Of a stretch of 34,284 nucleotides of DNA, positions 8,423 through 15,663 are shown in pieces. The DNA is taken from assembly GCA_035328465.1 (NCBI GenBank), contig DAOLIQ010000027.1, positions 1-34,284 on the forward strand, written 5' to 3'. Both the position numbers and the translations under genes were made by a program. Each line of letters begins with the position of its first letter. Within the stretch, counting starts at the first letter, position 1. The notes below the pieces were generated by a model, which was not told the origin of the DNA, did no database searches, and was given only the letters and a program-made list of their open reading frames with translations. The stretch is from JADJEI01 sp035328465. GTDB lineage: Bacteria > Bacteroidota > Ignavibacteria > Ignavibacteriales > Ignavibacteriaceae.

Positions 8423-9034
8423 ATGTTTAAAAATTTACTGCCTAAAGAAGAAAAGTATTTCGAAGACTTTAAGGAAATGATTACTTTCATTGAAGAAATG
8501 GCTTCACATACTCACAGTTTATTTTCCTTTAGCCGCATTGAAAAAGATAATTACCTCAAACTAAAACCGCTCGAACATCGCTGCGACGAAATTACCTCAC
8601 GCATAACTAAGAGATTAAATAAAACTTTTATTACTCCTTTTGACAGAGAAGATATTCTTGCGCTTGTAAAACGTTTAGATGACATAAGCGATATGCTTTT
8701 AGGCGCCTGTGCAAGGGTTGAAACTTTTAACATCACAGAGAAGGTTAACCATGCGGATAAACTGGCCTCAATTGTTCACAAACAAGTTACCGAACTCGGC
8801 AAGGCAATTCAGGATTTAAAGGTTAAAAGTTTGAATGAACTAAAGACGGTAAAGGACCTCGAAACAGAAGCAGATCATGTATATCAACAAGCTATTAAAG
8901 AATTATTCCTCACTGAAACAGACGCAATCAGTTTGATCAAACAGAAAGAGATACTTGATCTGCTCGAAAGAACTTCAGACAGATGTCAATCAACTGCAAA
9001 TGTTATTCTCGCAATTTTCCTAAAGAATAACTAA
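8423..9034 (+). CDS. DUF47 (PhoU-like) phosphate transport accessory protein
   Basis: This 203-residue all-helical soluble protein is of the PhoU-like DUF47 family. Telling segments are 'HRCDEITSRITKRLNKTFITPFDREDI' (split across residues 51-77), 'LVKRLDDISDML' and the C-terminal 'KEILDLLERTSDRCQSTANV'. Both conserved acidic helix pairs, 'ExxCDE' and 'ExxxDH', are present; in PhoU-type folds these bind metal clusters. DUF47 proteins are usually encoded directly before PiT transporters and are thought to regulate them. Here the gene ends 2 bases before the transporter start, so tight co-expression is expected. The length is normal for the family. Confidence 0.9.
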   Translation: MFKNLLPKEEKYFEDFKEMITFIEEMASHTHSLFSFSRIEKDNYLKLKPLEHRCDEITSRITKRLNKTFITPFDREDILALVKRLDDISDMLLGACARVETFNITEKVNHADKLASIVHKQVTELGKAIQDLKVKSLNELKTVKDLETEADHVYQQAIKELFLTETDAISLIKQKEILDLLERTSDRCQSTANVILAIFLKNN

Positions 9035-9036
9035 GT

Positions 9037-10032
9037 ATGGAATTTGTTTACCTGATTATTATTCTTGCTCTCGTTTTTGATTTTTATAATGGAATGAACG
9101 ATGCAGCAAACTCAATTGCAACAATTGTATCAACAAGAGTTTTAACCCCTCTGCAAGCAGTTGTCTGGGCAGCGCTTTTTAATTTTTTGGCGGCATTTAT
9201 TTTTGGAGTCAGCGTTGCTACAACAATTGGGAAAGGAATTGTTGACGTAAATATTGTAGATAACTATGTTGTATTTGCTGGCGTAGTTGGTGCAATCATT
9301 ACAACAGCCACGGCAACACATCTTGGATTTCCAATTAGCGTTTCTCATGCAATAATCGGCGGCTACGGTGGGGCAGGAATTTTAAAAGCAGGCATTGGTG
9401 CAATTATAGTCTCTGGTTATTCTAAAGTTGTGTTGTTTATTTTCCTTGCACCCCTTATTGGAATGTTCATGGCTTATTTCTTTTCTATCGTTACATTATG
9501 GATTGTTAACAAGAGGACTCCTCGAAAGGTTGATAAAGCATTTAGGAAGCTTCAACTTGTTTCGGCTGCAGTTTACAGTCTGAGTCATGGTTCTAATGAT
9601 GCACAAAAAACAATTGGCATAATTTCAGTGTTACTTTTTGCAAATGGAATTCTTGGAGATACATTTTATGTTCCGCTTTGGACAATATTTGCAAGCTATT
9701 CGATAATTGCACTTGGAACGCTCGTCGGCGGATGGAAAGTAATCAATACGCTGGGAATGCGAATTACAAAGCTTACCCCGTTTGGTGGATTTAGTGCAGA
9801 AACTTCTGCGGGATTAACAATTATTTTTGCAACAATTCTTGGAATTCCGGTCAGTACAACTCACACGATTACAGGAGCAATTATTGGAGTTGGATCTGTT
9901 AAAAGCGTTTCAGCAGTTAGGTGGGGTGTAGCTAAAAATATTTTGTGGGCATGGATTCTTACCATTCCTCTATCGGCTGGTTTCGCTATGCTTACTTATT
10001 TTATTTCTACAAATATTAAATACTGGTTTTAA
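9037..10032 (+). CDS. pit: PiT family inorganic phosphate transporter
   Basis: This 331-residue inner-membrane transporter of the PiT family takes up phosphate (often as a metal-phosphate complex) driven by H+ or Na+. Both halves of the inverted repeat show the signature: 'YNGMNDAANSIATIVSTR' near residue 18 and 'SHGSNDAQKTIGIIS' near residue 185. 'GFPISVSHAIIGG' and 'GIPVSTTHTITGAIIG' are the matching second motifs. About ten membrane segments fit the sequence. It lies 2 bases after DUF47 and converges with the DUF2520 gene only 5 bases past its stop, with no visible terminator. The ion used cannot be told from the sequence. Confidence 0.93.
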   Translation: MEFVYLIIILALVFDFYNGMNDAANSIATIVSTRVLTPLQAVVWAALFNFLAAFIFGVSVATTIGKGIVDVNIVDNYVVFAGVVGAIITTATATHLGFPISVSHAIIGGYGGAGILKAGIGAIIVSGYSKVVLFIFLAPLIGMFMAYFFSIVTLWIVNKRTPRKVDKAFRKLQLVSAAVYSLSHGSNDAQKTIGIISVLLFANGILGDTFYVPLWTIFASYSIIALGTLVGGWKVINTLGMRITKLTPFGGFSAETSAGLTIIFATILGIPVSTTHTITGAIIGVGSVKSVSAVRWGVAKNILWAWILTIPLSAGFAMLTYFISTNIKYWF

Positions 10033-10037
10033 TCTTT

Positions 10038-10952
10038 CTATAAAATTCTTATAAGATTTTTTAGTTCATCGTCAATAAAATCATTAATCTTTTTGTGATT
10101 TGAATTTAGTCTGCCGTATTTCTTTTTTATTCCGGAAAGTAAAATTTTTGATTGAACCAAATAACTAATAAGATTCAGCCTGCTTTCTTCATTATTATCA
10201 TACAACTTCAATGCACGAACATGGAATTTTATTGTTTCTGTATCTCCCCTATCAACAGGCCCGGAAATTGATTCAGCAGCAGAATGTTTAATAATATTTC
10301 TTAAAGTTGTTTCTGCAATTGGTTTAAGAACTTTGGCAGTTTGACTTTTTAATTTAGTCGGGAAAATTTGTTCAGCCGATAGGAAATTTGCAGAAAGGAA
10401 ATTCGCAGCAAACACACCACCAATGTGATAAAGGATTTTATCGTGTGAAGAAATCACTATCGGTTTAAGTTTTAATAGTTTTGCAAATCGAAACAATTCT
10501 TTTTGTAATTCGACAAAATCTGACTCAATAGCTGTATATGTATCTTTTAATTCAATAATTTTTTTTGAAGGGAATGTTTGCATCAAATGAAATGAAGCAG
10601 TTAGTGCCCCTTTTTTCCCCAAGCTTGATAGCTCCTCACTTGTTTTAGCTCCCGATGTATGTACGTAAATAATTTTCTCGAATTGCAATTTCAGTTTTGA
10701 AATCTTATATGCAACTTTCCTTATTTGATCATCTGGCACACAAATGAAAATTAAATTACATTTATTTGACAGGTCGGTAAGATTGTCAGAATAATTTCGA
10801 ACTGTAACTTTTTTCGCAAGAGCTCGTGCTGATTGTAAGCTGAGGCTGATTATGCTTTCAATTTCAAAGTTACTTTTCAATAAGGCTGGGGCAAATGAAA
10901 ATGCAAACTTCCCGGCGCCAATAATTCCTATTTTTCTTTTTTCTATTTTCAA
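10038..10952 (-). CDS. Rossmann-fold/DUF2520 protein, ProC-like
   Basis: The 304-residue protein begins with an NAD(P)-binding Rossmann motif 'IGIIGAGKFAFSFAPAL' (8-24). It then has 'CNLIFICVPDDQIRKVA' and 'YVHTSGA', typical of the pyrroline-5-carboxylate reductase-like N-domain, followed by a helical DUF2520 domain with 'SFHLMQTFP' and 'SISGPVDRGDTETIKFH'. The conserved SGPxxRGD motif supports a dehydrogenase-like active site, but the substrate of the family is not known to me. The start is a TTG (10950-10952) immediately after the TGA of the MEMO-family gene, which indicates translational coupling. It is the last gene of the tryptophanase-AMMECR1-MEMO run. Confidence 0.8.
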   Translation of the reverse strand: MKIEKRKIGIIGAGKFAFSFAPALLKSNFEIESIISLSLQSARALAKKVTVRNYSDNLTDLSNKCNLIFICVPDDQIRKVAYKISKLKLQFEKIIYVHTSGAKTSEELSSLGKKGALTASFHLMQTFPSKKIIELKDTYTAIESDFVELQKELFRFAKLLKLKPIVISSHDKILYHIGGVFAANFLSANFLSAEQIFPTKLKSQTAKVLKPIAETTLRNIIKHSAAESISGPVDRGDTETIKFHVRALKLYDNNEESRLNLISYLVQSKILLSGIKKKYGRLNSNHKKINDFIDDELKNLIRIL

Positions 10953-11774
10953 TCAGTCGCCACCATAGATTACTGCGGATAAATACCCGACCACTTCAGA
11001 TTTATCTCCTGTTTCATCACCGGAATCACTTCGATGAAGCACAATAGAATTTTTATAGCCTTTCATAGAAGCTGTCTTCATCAACGAAACGATTGGACCG
11101 CCGCCGCAGGCTTCACATTGCTTCTCATCAAGTGCAGTTTGTAATCCCTCATAGTCAAAATGATTTATTATTTCTTCTACCACAGAATCTAATCTGTCAG
11201 CATCAATTGCTGAATAAAAGTGTGACATATCCGAGCTTGCAACAATTATAGTTTTTTCATCCATCGCCTTTGCAAGCCGTTCAGCCAACTCGTAAACAAA
11301 TATTTTCGATTGATCACCAATTACAATTGGAATAATAGAAAAATCACTCAGAACCGTTTGCAGAAAAGGTATTTGCACTTCGAGAGCATGTTCGAGTTTG
11401 TGGCCGTTTTCACCAAAGAAAATATTTTTACTCCCCCCCACAATTACACGCGACATTTCTTTATTCACTTCAACTATTCCGAGTGGAGTTCGATATGCAT
11501 CTCCAGCATAAATACAACATCCAGGAAAATATTCACGATGCGAGGGTGAAATGATTATCACATTATCAATAGATTTGTCTCTAAGTAAATTATAAGCATA
11601 AGCTGCCGTAAGGCCGCTATACTGATAACCGGCATGGGGTGAAATAATTCCAAATATTTTATTTGCAGAAATTTTAGCAACTATTTGAGTTAAATACGAA
11701 TTAATTTGCGCTGTAAGTTTTATAGGATCATCGGGATAAAAATATCCGGCAACTGCTGCTGGTCGTATTTTCAT
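10953..11774 (-). CDS. amrB: MEMO family protein (AmmeMemoRadiSam system protein B)
   Basis: This 273-residue protein of the MEMO fold is related to class III extradiol dioxygenases. The metal/active-site residues described for human MEMO1 have counterparts here: H47 in 'SPHAGYQYSG', H79 in 'SPSHREYFPG', H185 in 'SSDMSHF' and C223 in 'CEACGGGPI'. In bacteria MEMO is usually encoded with AMMECR1 and a radical SAM enzyme; the job of the set is not firmly known. AMMECR1 lies 42 bases upstream, but no radical SAM gene is in the window. GAGGAG sits 7 bases before the ATG at 11772-11774. Confidence 0.9.
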   Translation of the reverse strand: MKIRPAAVAGYFYPDDPIKLTAQINSYLTQIVAKISANKIFGIISPHAGYQYSGLTAAYAYNLLRDKSIDNVIIISPSHREYFPGCCIYAGDAYRTPLGIVEVNKEMSRVIVGGSKNIFFGENGHKLEHALEVQIPFLQTVLSDFSIIPIVIGDQSKIFVYELAERLAKAMDEKTIIVASSDMSHFYSAIDADRLDSVVEEIINHFDYEGLQTALDEKQCEACGGGPIVSLMKTASMKGYKNSIVLHRSDSGDETGDKSEVVGYLSAVIYGGD

Positions 11775-11816
11775 TGTTTGCTCCTCTCATTGATAGGGCG
11801 AATAATAAATTATCTC

Positions 11817-12371
11817 CTATGGGTTTTTATTTTCACTGAACACTAATGCTGTAAATGTTTTTAATTTTAATTGCCGCTGTTTCCAAGTGTCTGGATGCAA
11901 TCCTGCTTTTTCACAAAGAGCACTTAAGAATTCTTCTTTATTCATATTGTGTTCTATTGGAACTTGCGGTAACAGAACTGCCTGAAATTCTTCATTAAGA
12001 ATTAAGCCGTCTCGTCCAACTTCAATTTCATTATAAGAATTTATAGAATGAGGAATTGATAAAACCGAAATTTCAATTTCAATTTCGTCAAGTTCACTTT
12101 TGCGAAGTGGTGGAAACCTTGGATCGTGCACAGCAGCATGAACAGCCATTTCGCAAACGGTTTGGAATAGGGGCTGCTCGCCAATGATATTGCCGATGCA
12201 CCCTCTTAATCTTCTGCGAATAGTTAAAGTAACAAATGCACCGGCAAAGTAATTTAGATTTGGATACTGTGAATAATCAATTTGAAGAAAAGAGGAGCTA
12301 TCGAATATTGCAGTAATAGAAGATCGTGCTGCAGAAAGTAATATTTTTTTTTCTTCATCGGATAAGTTCAT
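11817..12371 (-). CDS. amrA: AMMECR1 domain protein (AmmeMemoRadiSam system protein A)
   Basis: This 184-residue single-domain AMMECR1 protein has the family's defining 'LRGCIG' motif (55-60), preceded by 'GAFVTLTIRRR' and followed by 'AVHAAVHDPRFPPL' and 'EIEIEISVLS'. The C-terminal 'CEKAGLHPDTWKQ' is also standard. The invariant Cys in LRGCIG suggests a nucleophile or ligand role, but the biochemical function is unknown in the literature I can recall. It is 13 bases after a DUF4905-like gene and 42 bases before the MEMO gene. GAGGA precedes the ATG. The length is normal for the bacterial form. Confidence 0.92.
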   Translation of the reverse strand: MNLSDEEKKILLSAARSSITAIFDSSSFLQIDYSQYPNLNYFAGAFVTLTIRRRLRGCIGNIIGEQPLFQTVCEMAVHAAVHDPRFPPLRKSELDEIEIEISVLSIPHSINSYNEIEVGRDGLILNEEFQAVLLPQVPIEHNMNKEEFLSALCEKAGLHPDTWKQRQLKLKTFTALVFSENKNP

Positions 12372-12384
12372 TTCATCCTCGCTA

Positions 12385-13209
12385 TTATTGATTCAGATAA
12401 TAGACATCAAAACTATTTTTACCTTTTAGTAATAATAAATAATTATCTTTGATAAAGAATGAATCGGAAAGCATCGTTTTCCAATTATCAGCCAAAGTAG
12501 TCGTATAATTGATTTCACCAGTTGTCAAATCAATCATTTTAAAATTATTGGTAAAAAGATTATTCTTTCCCAAAACATTATAACTGATCAATAAGCTTTC
12601 ATTAATCGTAATAAATTCAATATTACCAACGACAGATTCATCACTTAAAAGATCATTTAATTTTCCATCATTAATTAATGAAACGCTTTCATTTGGAAAC
12701 CACTTTTGAGGAAATTTATAAGAGTCATAATTTAATTCGTTATCAGTCAATAGTTTTTTTTCTTCAATAATATGCCTTACAATTTGAGGTTCATCAACGA
12801 GCTCGCCGCTTAGAAGATTTACTGCAAAATATTCTCTGGACTCAAATAACTGTCGTATGCAGAATATTTTTTCTTCGCCAATAAAAGAGAAATAATAATC
12901 TTCATTGCGCCATAATTCCTGCTGTGAATTAATATCAACAGCTATAATTCCTTTGTGCGCCGGCATGTCCGGTTTTTCGTACTTGTGAAAAAAAATTATG
13001 TCGTTATGAATTGCTTCAATACCTATCCAGTATTTTTCATCTAACTGGAAATCGCAAAATATTTTTTGTCCGTTGTTCATATGAAAGCAGGAGAAAAAAA
13101 CTTGCTTATCGGGTGTTCTCTCTTCAACCACAATTTTATTGCTTATAGTTGGAATAATTCGCCAAATTTGTTTTTCGTTATTATAACTGTAAAGTTTTTG
13201 AAGTTTCAT
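12385..13209 (-). CDS. DUF4905-like protein of unknown function
   Basis: This 274-residue protein has no signal peptide or membrane helix. It opens with 'MKLQKLYSYNNEKQIWRIIP', then alternating short strands with repeated aromatic and acidic turns ('GIIAVDINSQQELWRN', 'YFAVNLLSGELVDEP', 'FKMIDLTTGEINY'). This resembles a beta-propeller with PQQ/WD-type blades. The opening and overall pattern recall DUF4905 of Bacteroidota, though I assign that from memory. Its position between tryptophanase (45 bases upstream) and AMMECR1 (13 bases downstream) implies co-expression with the AMMECR1/MEMO pair. No catalytic motif is visible. Confidence 0.65.
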   Translation of the reverse strand: MKLQKLYSYNNEKQIWRIIPTISNKIVVEERTPDKQVFFSCFHMNNGQKIFCDFQLDEKYWIGIEAIHNDIIFFHKYEKPDMPAHKGIIAVDINSQQELWRNEDYYFSFIGEEKIFCIRQLFESREYFAVNLLSGELVDEPQIVRHIIEEKKLLTDNELNYDSYKFPQKWFPNESVSLINDGKLNDLLSDESVVGNIEFITINESLLISYNVLGKNNLFTNNFKMIDLTTGEINYTTTLADNWKTMLSDSFFIKDNYLLLLKGKNSFDVYYLNQ

Positions 13210-13254
13210 TAATTAATACAATTTATATCATTTTATTAATAAATATTTTAGTCG

Positions 13255-14631
13255 CTACAAAGGTCGAAACATTGCAGTAAAATGACGAAGCATAGGTGCT
13301 TCATAAATAATTTTATAACCACGCAATTTGTTTCGGTTTTTAAATACTTCAATTATTATTTCGGTAAGATAATCTATATGACTTTGAGTATAAACTCTTC
13401 GTGGAATAGCTAATCGCACAAGTTCCATCATTGCAGGAATTAATTTTTTATTCTCGTCATATTTTCCAAACATCACACTGCCGATTTCAACAGCACGAAC
13501 CCCACCTTCGAGATAAAGCTCGCAGACAATTGACTGTCCCGGATATTGATCCGCAGGAATATCAGGTAAAAATCTTTTTGCATCAATATATATTGCGTGC
13601 CCGCCTGGAGGCTCTATTATTGGAACTCCTGCATTTACGAGCTTTTCGCCGAGATATTCAACACTGCGAATACGATATTCGAGGTAATGTTCATCAAGAA
13701 TTTCTTCAAGACCCTGTGCAACTGCTTCGAGGTCTCTGCCTGCTAATCCGCCATAAGTTGGAAAACCCTCGGTAACGATTAATAGGTTACGACTTTTCAT
13801 TGATAACTCTTCATCGTTCATTGCAAGAAAGCCGCCGATATTTACGAGTGCATCCTTTTTAGCGCTCATCGTAACACCATCGGCATAAGAAAATATTTCC
13901 TGTGCAATTTCTAATGGAGTTTTATTTTCATATCCTTTTTCCCTTTTTTTAATAAACCAGGCGTTCTCGGCAAACCTGCATGCATCAATAAAAAGCGGGA
14001 TGTTATATTTCTTGCAAACTTGTTTTGTTTCACGGATATTTTGCATTGAAACCGGCTGCCCACCGCCTGAATTATTTGTAATCGTTATCATGCAAAGAGG
14101 AATATTTTCCGCCCCAACCTTTTGAATAAAAAACTCAAGTTTCTCAACATCCATGTTGCCTTTGAAGTCTGCACGCATTTCAGGATGTTTTCCAACCTCA
14201 TTTAATAGATCAACAGCTTCGGCACCGGAAAATTCTATGTTTGCTCTTGTAGTATCAAAGTGTGTGTTGTTCGGGATGTACTTGCCTTTTCCTCCCACAA
14301 TCGAGAAAAGAATTTTCTCGGCTGCTCTTCCCTGATGAGTTGGAATAATAAATTTCATGCCGGTTATCTTTTTAACTGCAGCCTCAAATCTGTAAAAACT
14401 TTTGGAGCCGGCATAAGATTCATCACCATCCATTATCCCCGCCCATTGTTTAGCACTCATAGCAGAAGTCCCGCTGTCAGTAAGAAGATCGATTAAAATA
14501 TTTTCGGCATGAAGCATAAAAGGATTGTAGCCTGCTTCTTTTAATAATGCTTCTCTTTCGCTGCGGTTGGTAAATTTTATCGGCTCGACAGATTTAATTT
14601 TGAATGGTTCAATGATTGTCTTCGTTTTCAT
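13255..14631 (-). CDS. tnaA: Tryptophanase (beta-eliminating lyase)
   Basis: This 458-residue PLP enzyme splits L-tryptophan to indole, pyruvate and ammonia. Family landmarks are 'GDESYAGSKSFYRFE', 'IPTHQGRAAEKI', 'GGQPVSM', 'DACRFAENA', PLP lysine K259 in 'TMSAKKDALVN', 'GFPTYGGLAGRD' and 'LRHFTA'. Tyrosine phenol-lyase is the close alternative. Two diagnostic positions favour tryptophanase: D126 in 'FDTTR' (Thr in the phenol-lyase) and V381 in 'VRAVEIGS' (the phenol-lyase has Arg in 'VRSMERG'). No leader peptide tnaC or tryptophan permease gene is seen, so classic attenuation is unlikely. It is the first gene of the run through DUF4905, AMMECR1, MEMO and DUF2520. Confidence 0.88.
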   Translation of the reverse strand: MKTKTIIEPFKIKSVEPIKFTNRSEREALLKEAGYNPFMLHAENILIDLLTDSGTSAMSAKQWAGIMDGDESYAGSKSFYRFEAAVKKITGMKFIIPTHQGRAAEKILFSIVGGKGKYIPNNTHFDTTRANIEFSGAEAVDLLNEVGKHPEMRADFKGNMDVEKLEFFIQKVGAENIPLCMITITNNSGGGQPVSMQNIRETKQVCKKYNIPLFIDACRFAENAWFIKKREKGYENKTPLEIAQEIFSYADGVTMSAKKDALVNIGGFLAMNDEELSMKSRNLLIVTEGFPTYGGLAGRDLEAVAQGLEEILDEHYLEYRIRSVEYLGEKLVNAGVPIIEPPGGHAIYIDAKRFLPDIPADQYPGQSIVCELYLEGGVRAVEIGSVMFGKYDENKKLIPAMMELVRLAIPRRVYTQSHIDYLTEIIIEVFKNRNKLRGYKIIYEAPMLRHFTAMFRPL

Positions 14632-14664
14632 TATGCTTCCGTAAAGTTATTAATTTTTATAACT

Positions 14665-14672
14665 CAAATTTA
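14665..14672 (-). promoter_or_regulatory. Putative -7 element for the tryptophanase run
   Basis: TAAATTTG on the minus strand fits TAnnTTTG and lies 33 bases before the tnaA ATG. No convincing -33 TTG is seen at the right distance, so this is a tentative call. Confidence 0.4.
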
Positions 14673-14738
14673 GTGAATCAGCCTAAGTATTGAAGCCGAA
14701 ATAAAAACTTATTTTGATTACCATTTGTTAAAATTTGA

Positions 14739-14769
14739 TTGCCTTTTGAGCCGACATTAAATAAGTTCG
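14739..14769 (+). promoter_or_regulatory. Tentative promoter of the YIP1 gene
   Basis: TTG at 14739-14741 and TAAGTTCG at 14762-14769 (one mismatch to TAnnTTTG) are separated by 20 bases, a suitable spacing for a Bacteroidota-type promoter. The ATG follows at 14801, with GGAGA about 5 bases before it. Confidence 0.35.
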
Positions 14770-14800
14770 CCTATCATTAAAAAAATAATTTGGAGATCAG

Positions 14801-15625
14801 ATGGAAAACTATGAAGGAACTAATCAAGAATCACAAGTTGAAACTTCTACCGAGCAGGAGTTAAGCCACAGTGATAAGATGATCGGAGTGTTCACAGAGC
14901 CGGCAGTAACATTTGAAAAAGTATCTAACTTTCCGGCGAGGACAGTTGATTGGGCTTTGCCAATGTTCATTTTACTGGTCCTTGTGGCTTTATCACAAAT
15001 ATTAATGATGAGCAACAGTGAAATATCATTTCAAATGAAAGAGAAAGCAAGACAGAATATTGAAAAAAGTTTTGCTGATGCTGTTAAAAATGGTCAAATG
15101 ACACAGTCTCAAGCCGATGAGCAAATTGATAAAATCATGGACCAGATGGAACAAGGCAGGGGTGCAATTGGAATGGTAATACAAACCGTTTCAATTTTTG
15201 TTATCGGATTTATTTTCTTCTTCATTATATCAGCAATTTATTTCTTTTTTTCTAAAATAGTGCTGAAAGGAAGCGGTAGTTATTCATCAGCACTAGTTGC
15301 AAGCGGATTGACAAGTTATATCTCAATGATTCAAATTATTTTGGCTGCAATTTTAGCTTTGGTATTTGGTAAGCTAATGAGTGATATAAGTATCGCTACT
15401 TTCATTAGTGCAGATAAGTCAACCATAACTGGTTGGTTCCTCGCAAAACTCGACCCTATTTCTATTTGGGCATATATAGTTGTTGGTATTGGATTAGCGA
15501 AGATGTTTAGATCAAAAAGCACGATAAATTATATTATCATGGTCTTGCTTGTTTGGATTTTGGGTAGCTTAATATTCTTCGCTATTTCTAAGGCTGTACC
15601 ATTTCTTAGTTTTCTAAATGGTTAA
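14801..15625 (+). CDS. YIP1 family membrane protein
   Basis: This 274-residue protein has a polar N-terminus of about 50 residues, then five or so hydrophobic segments (near 52-70, 120-150, 160-188, 215-232 and 243-265). A charged, Gln-rich loop lies between the first and second ('MKEKARQNIEKSFADAV', 'QADEQIDKIMDQMEQG'). The 'MIGVFTEPAVTFEKVSNFP' opening before the first helix is typical of bacterial YIP1 (PF04893) proteins. Bacterial members have no known function. It is a single gene, divergent from tnaA and convergent with priA, ending in a strong inverted repeat. Confidence 0.75.
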   Translation: MENYEGTNQESQVETSTEQELSHSDKMIGVFTEPAVTFEKVSNFPARTVDWALPMFILLVLVALSQILMMSNSEISFQMKEKARQNIEKSFADAVKNGQMTQSQADEQIDKIMDQMEQGRGAIGMVIQTVSIFVIGFIFFFIISAIYFFFSKIVLKGSGSYSSALVASGLTSYISMIQIILAAILALVFGKLMSDISIATFISADKSTITGWFLAKLDPISIWAYIVVGIGLAKMFRSKSTINYIIMVLLVWILGSLIFFAISKAVPFLSFLNG

Positions 15626-15631
15626 TTAAAA

Positions 15632-15663
15632 ATGTAGAGACGTAGTTCGCTACGTCTCTACAT
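15632..15663. repeat. Perfect 14-bp inverted repeat with TTCG loop
   Basis: The arms are ATGTAGAGACGTAG (15632-15645) and CTACGTCTCTACAT (15650-15663), fully complementary, closing a TTCG loop. It lies between the convergent YIP1 and priA genes and includes the priA stop codon. There is no T-run on either side, so it is not a canonical intrinsic terminator, though it could still stop or stabilise both transcripts. The GTAGAGACG arm resembles dispersed palindromic elements (REP-like) of other phyla. Only one copy is in this window. Confidence 0.85.

Noticed and set aside
10380..10420. 'ANFLSANFLS' in the DUF2520 protein as a tandem codon duplication.
   Set aside because: The DNA of the two halves differs, and the length fits the family's normal helix (VFASN...AEEL type), so it is coincidence.
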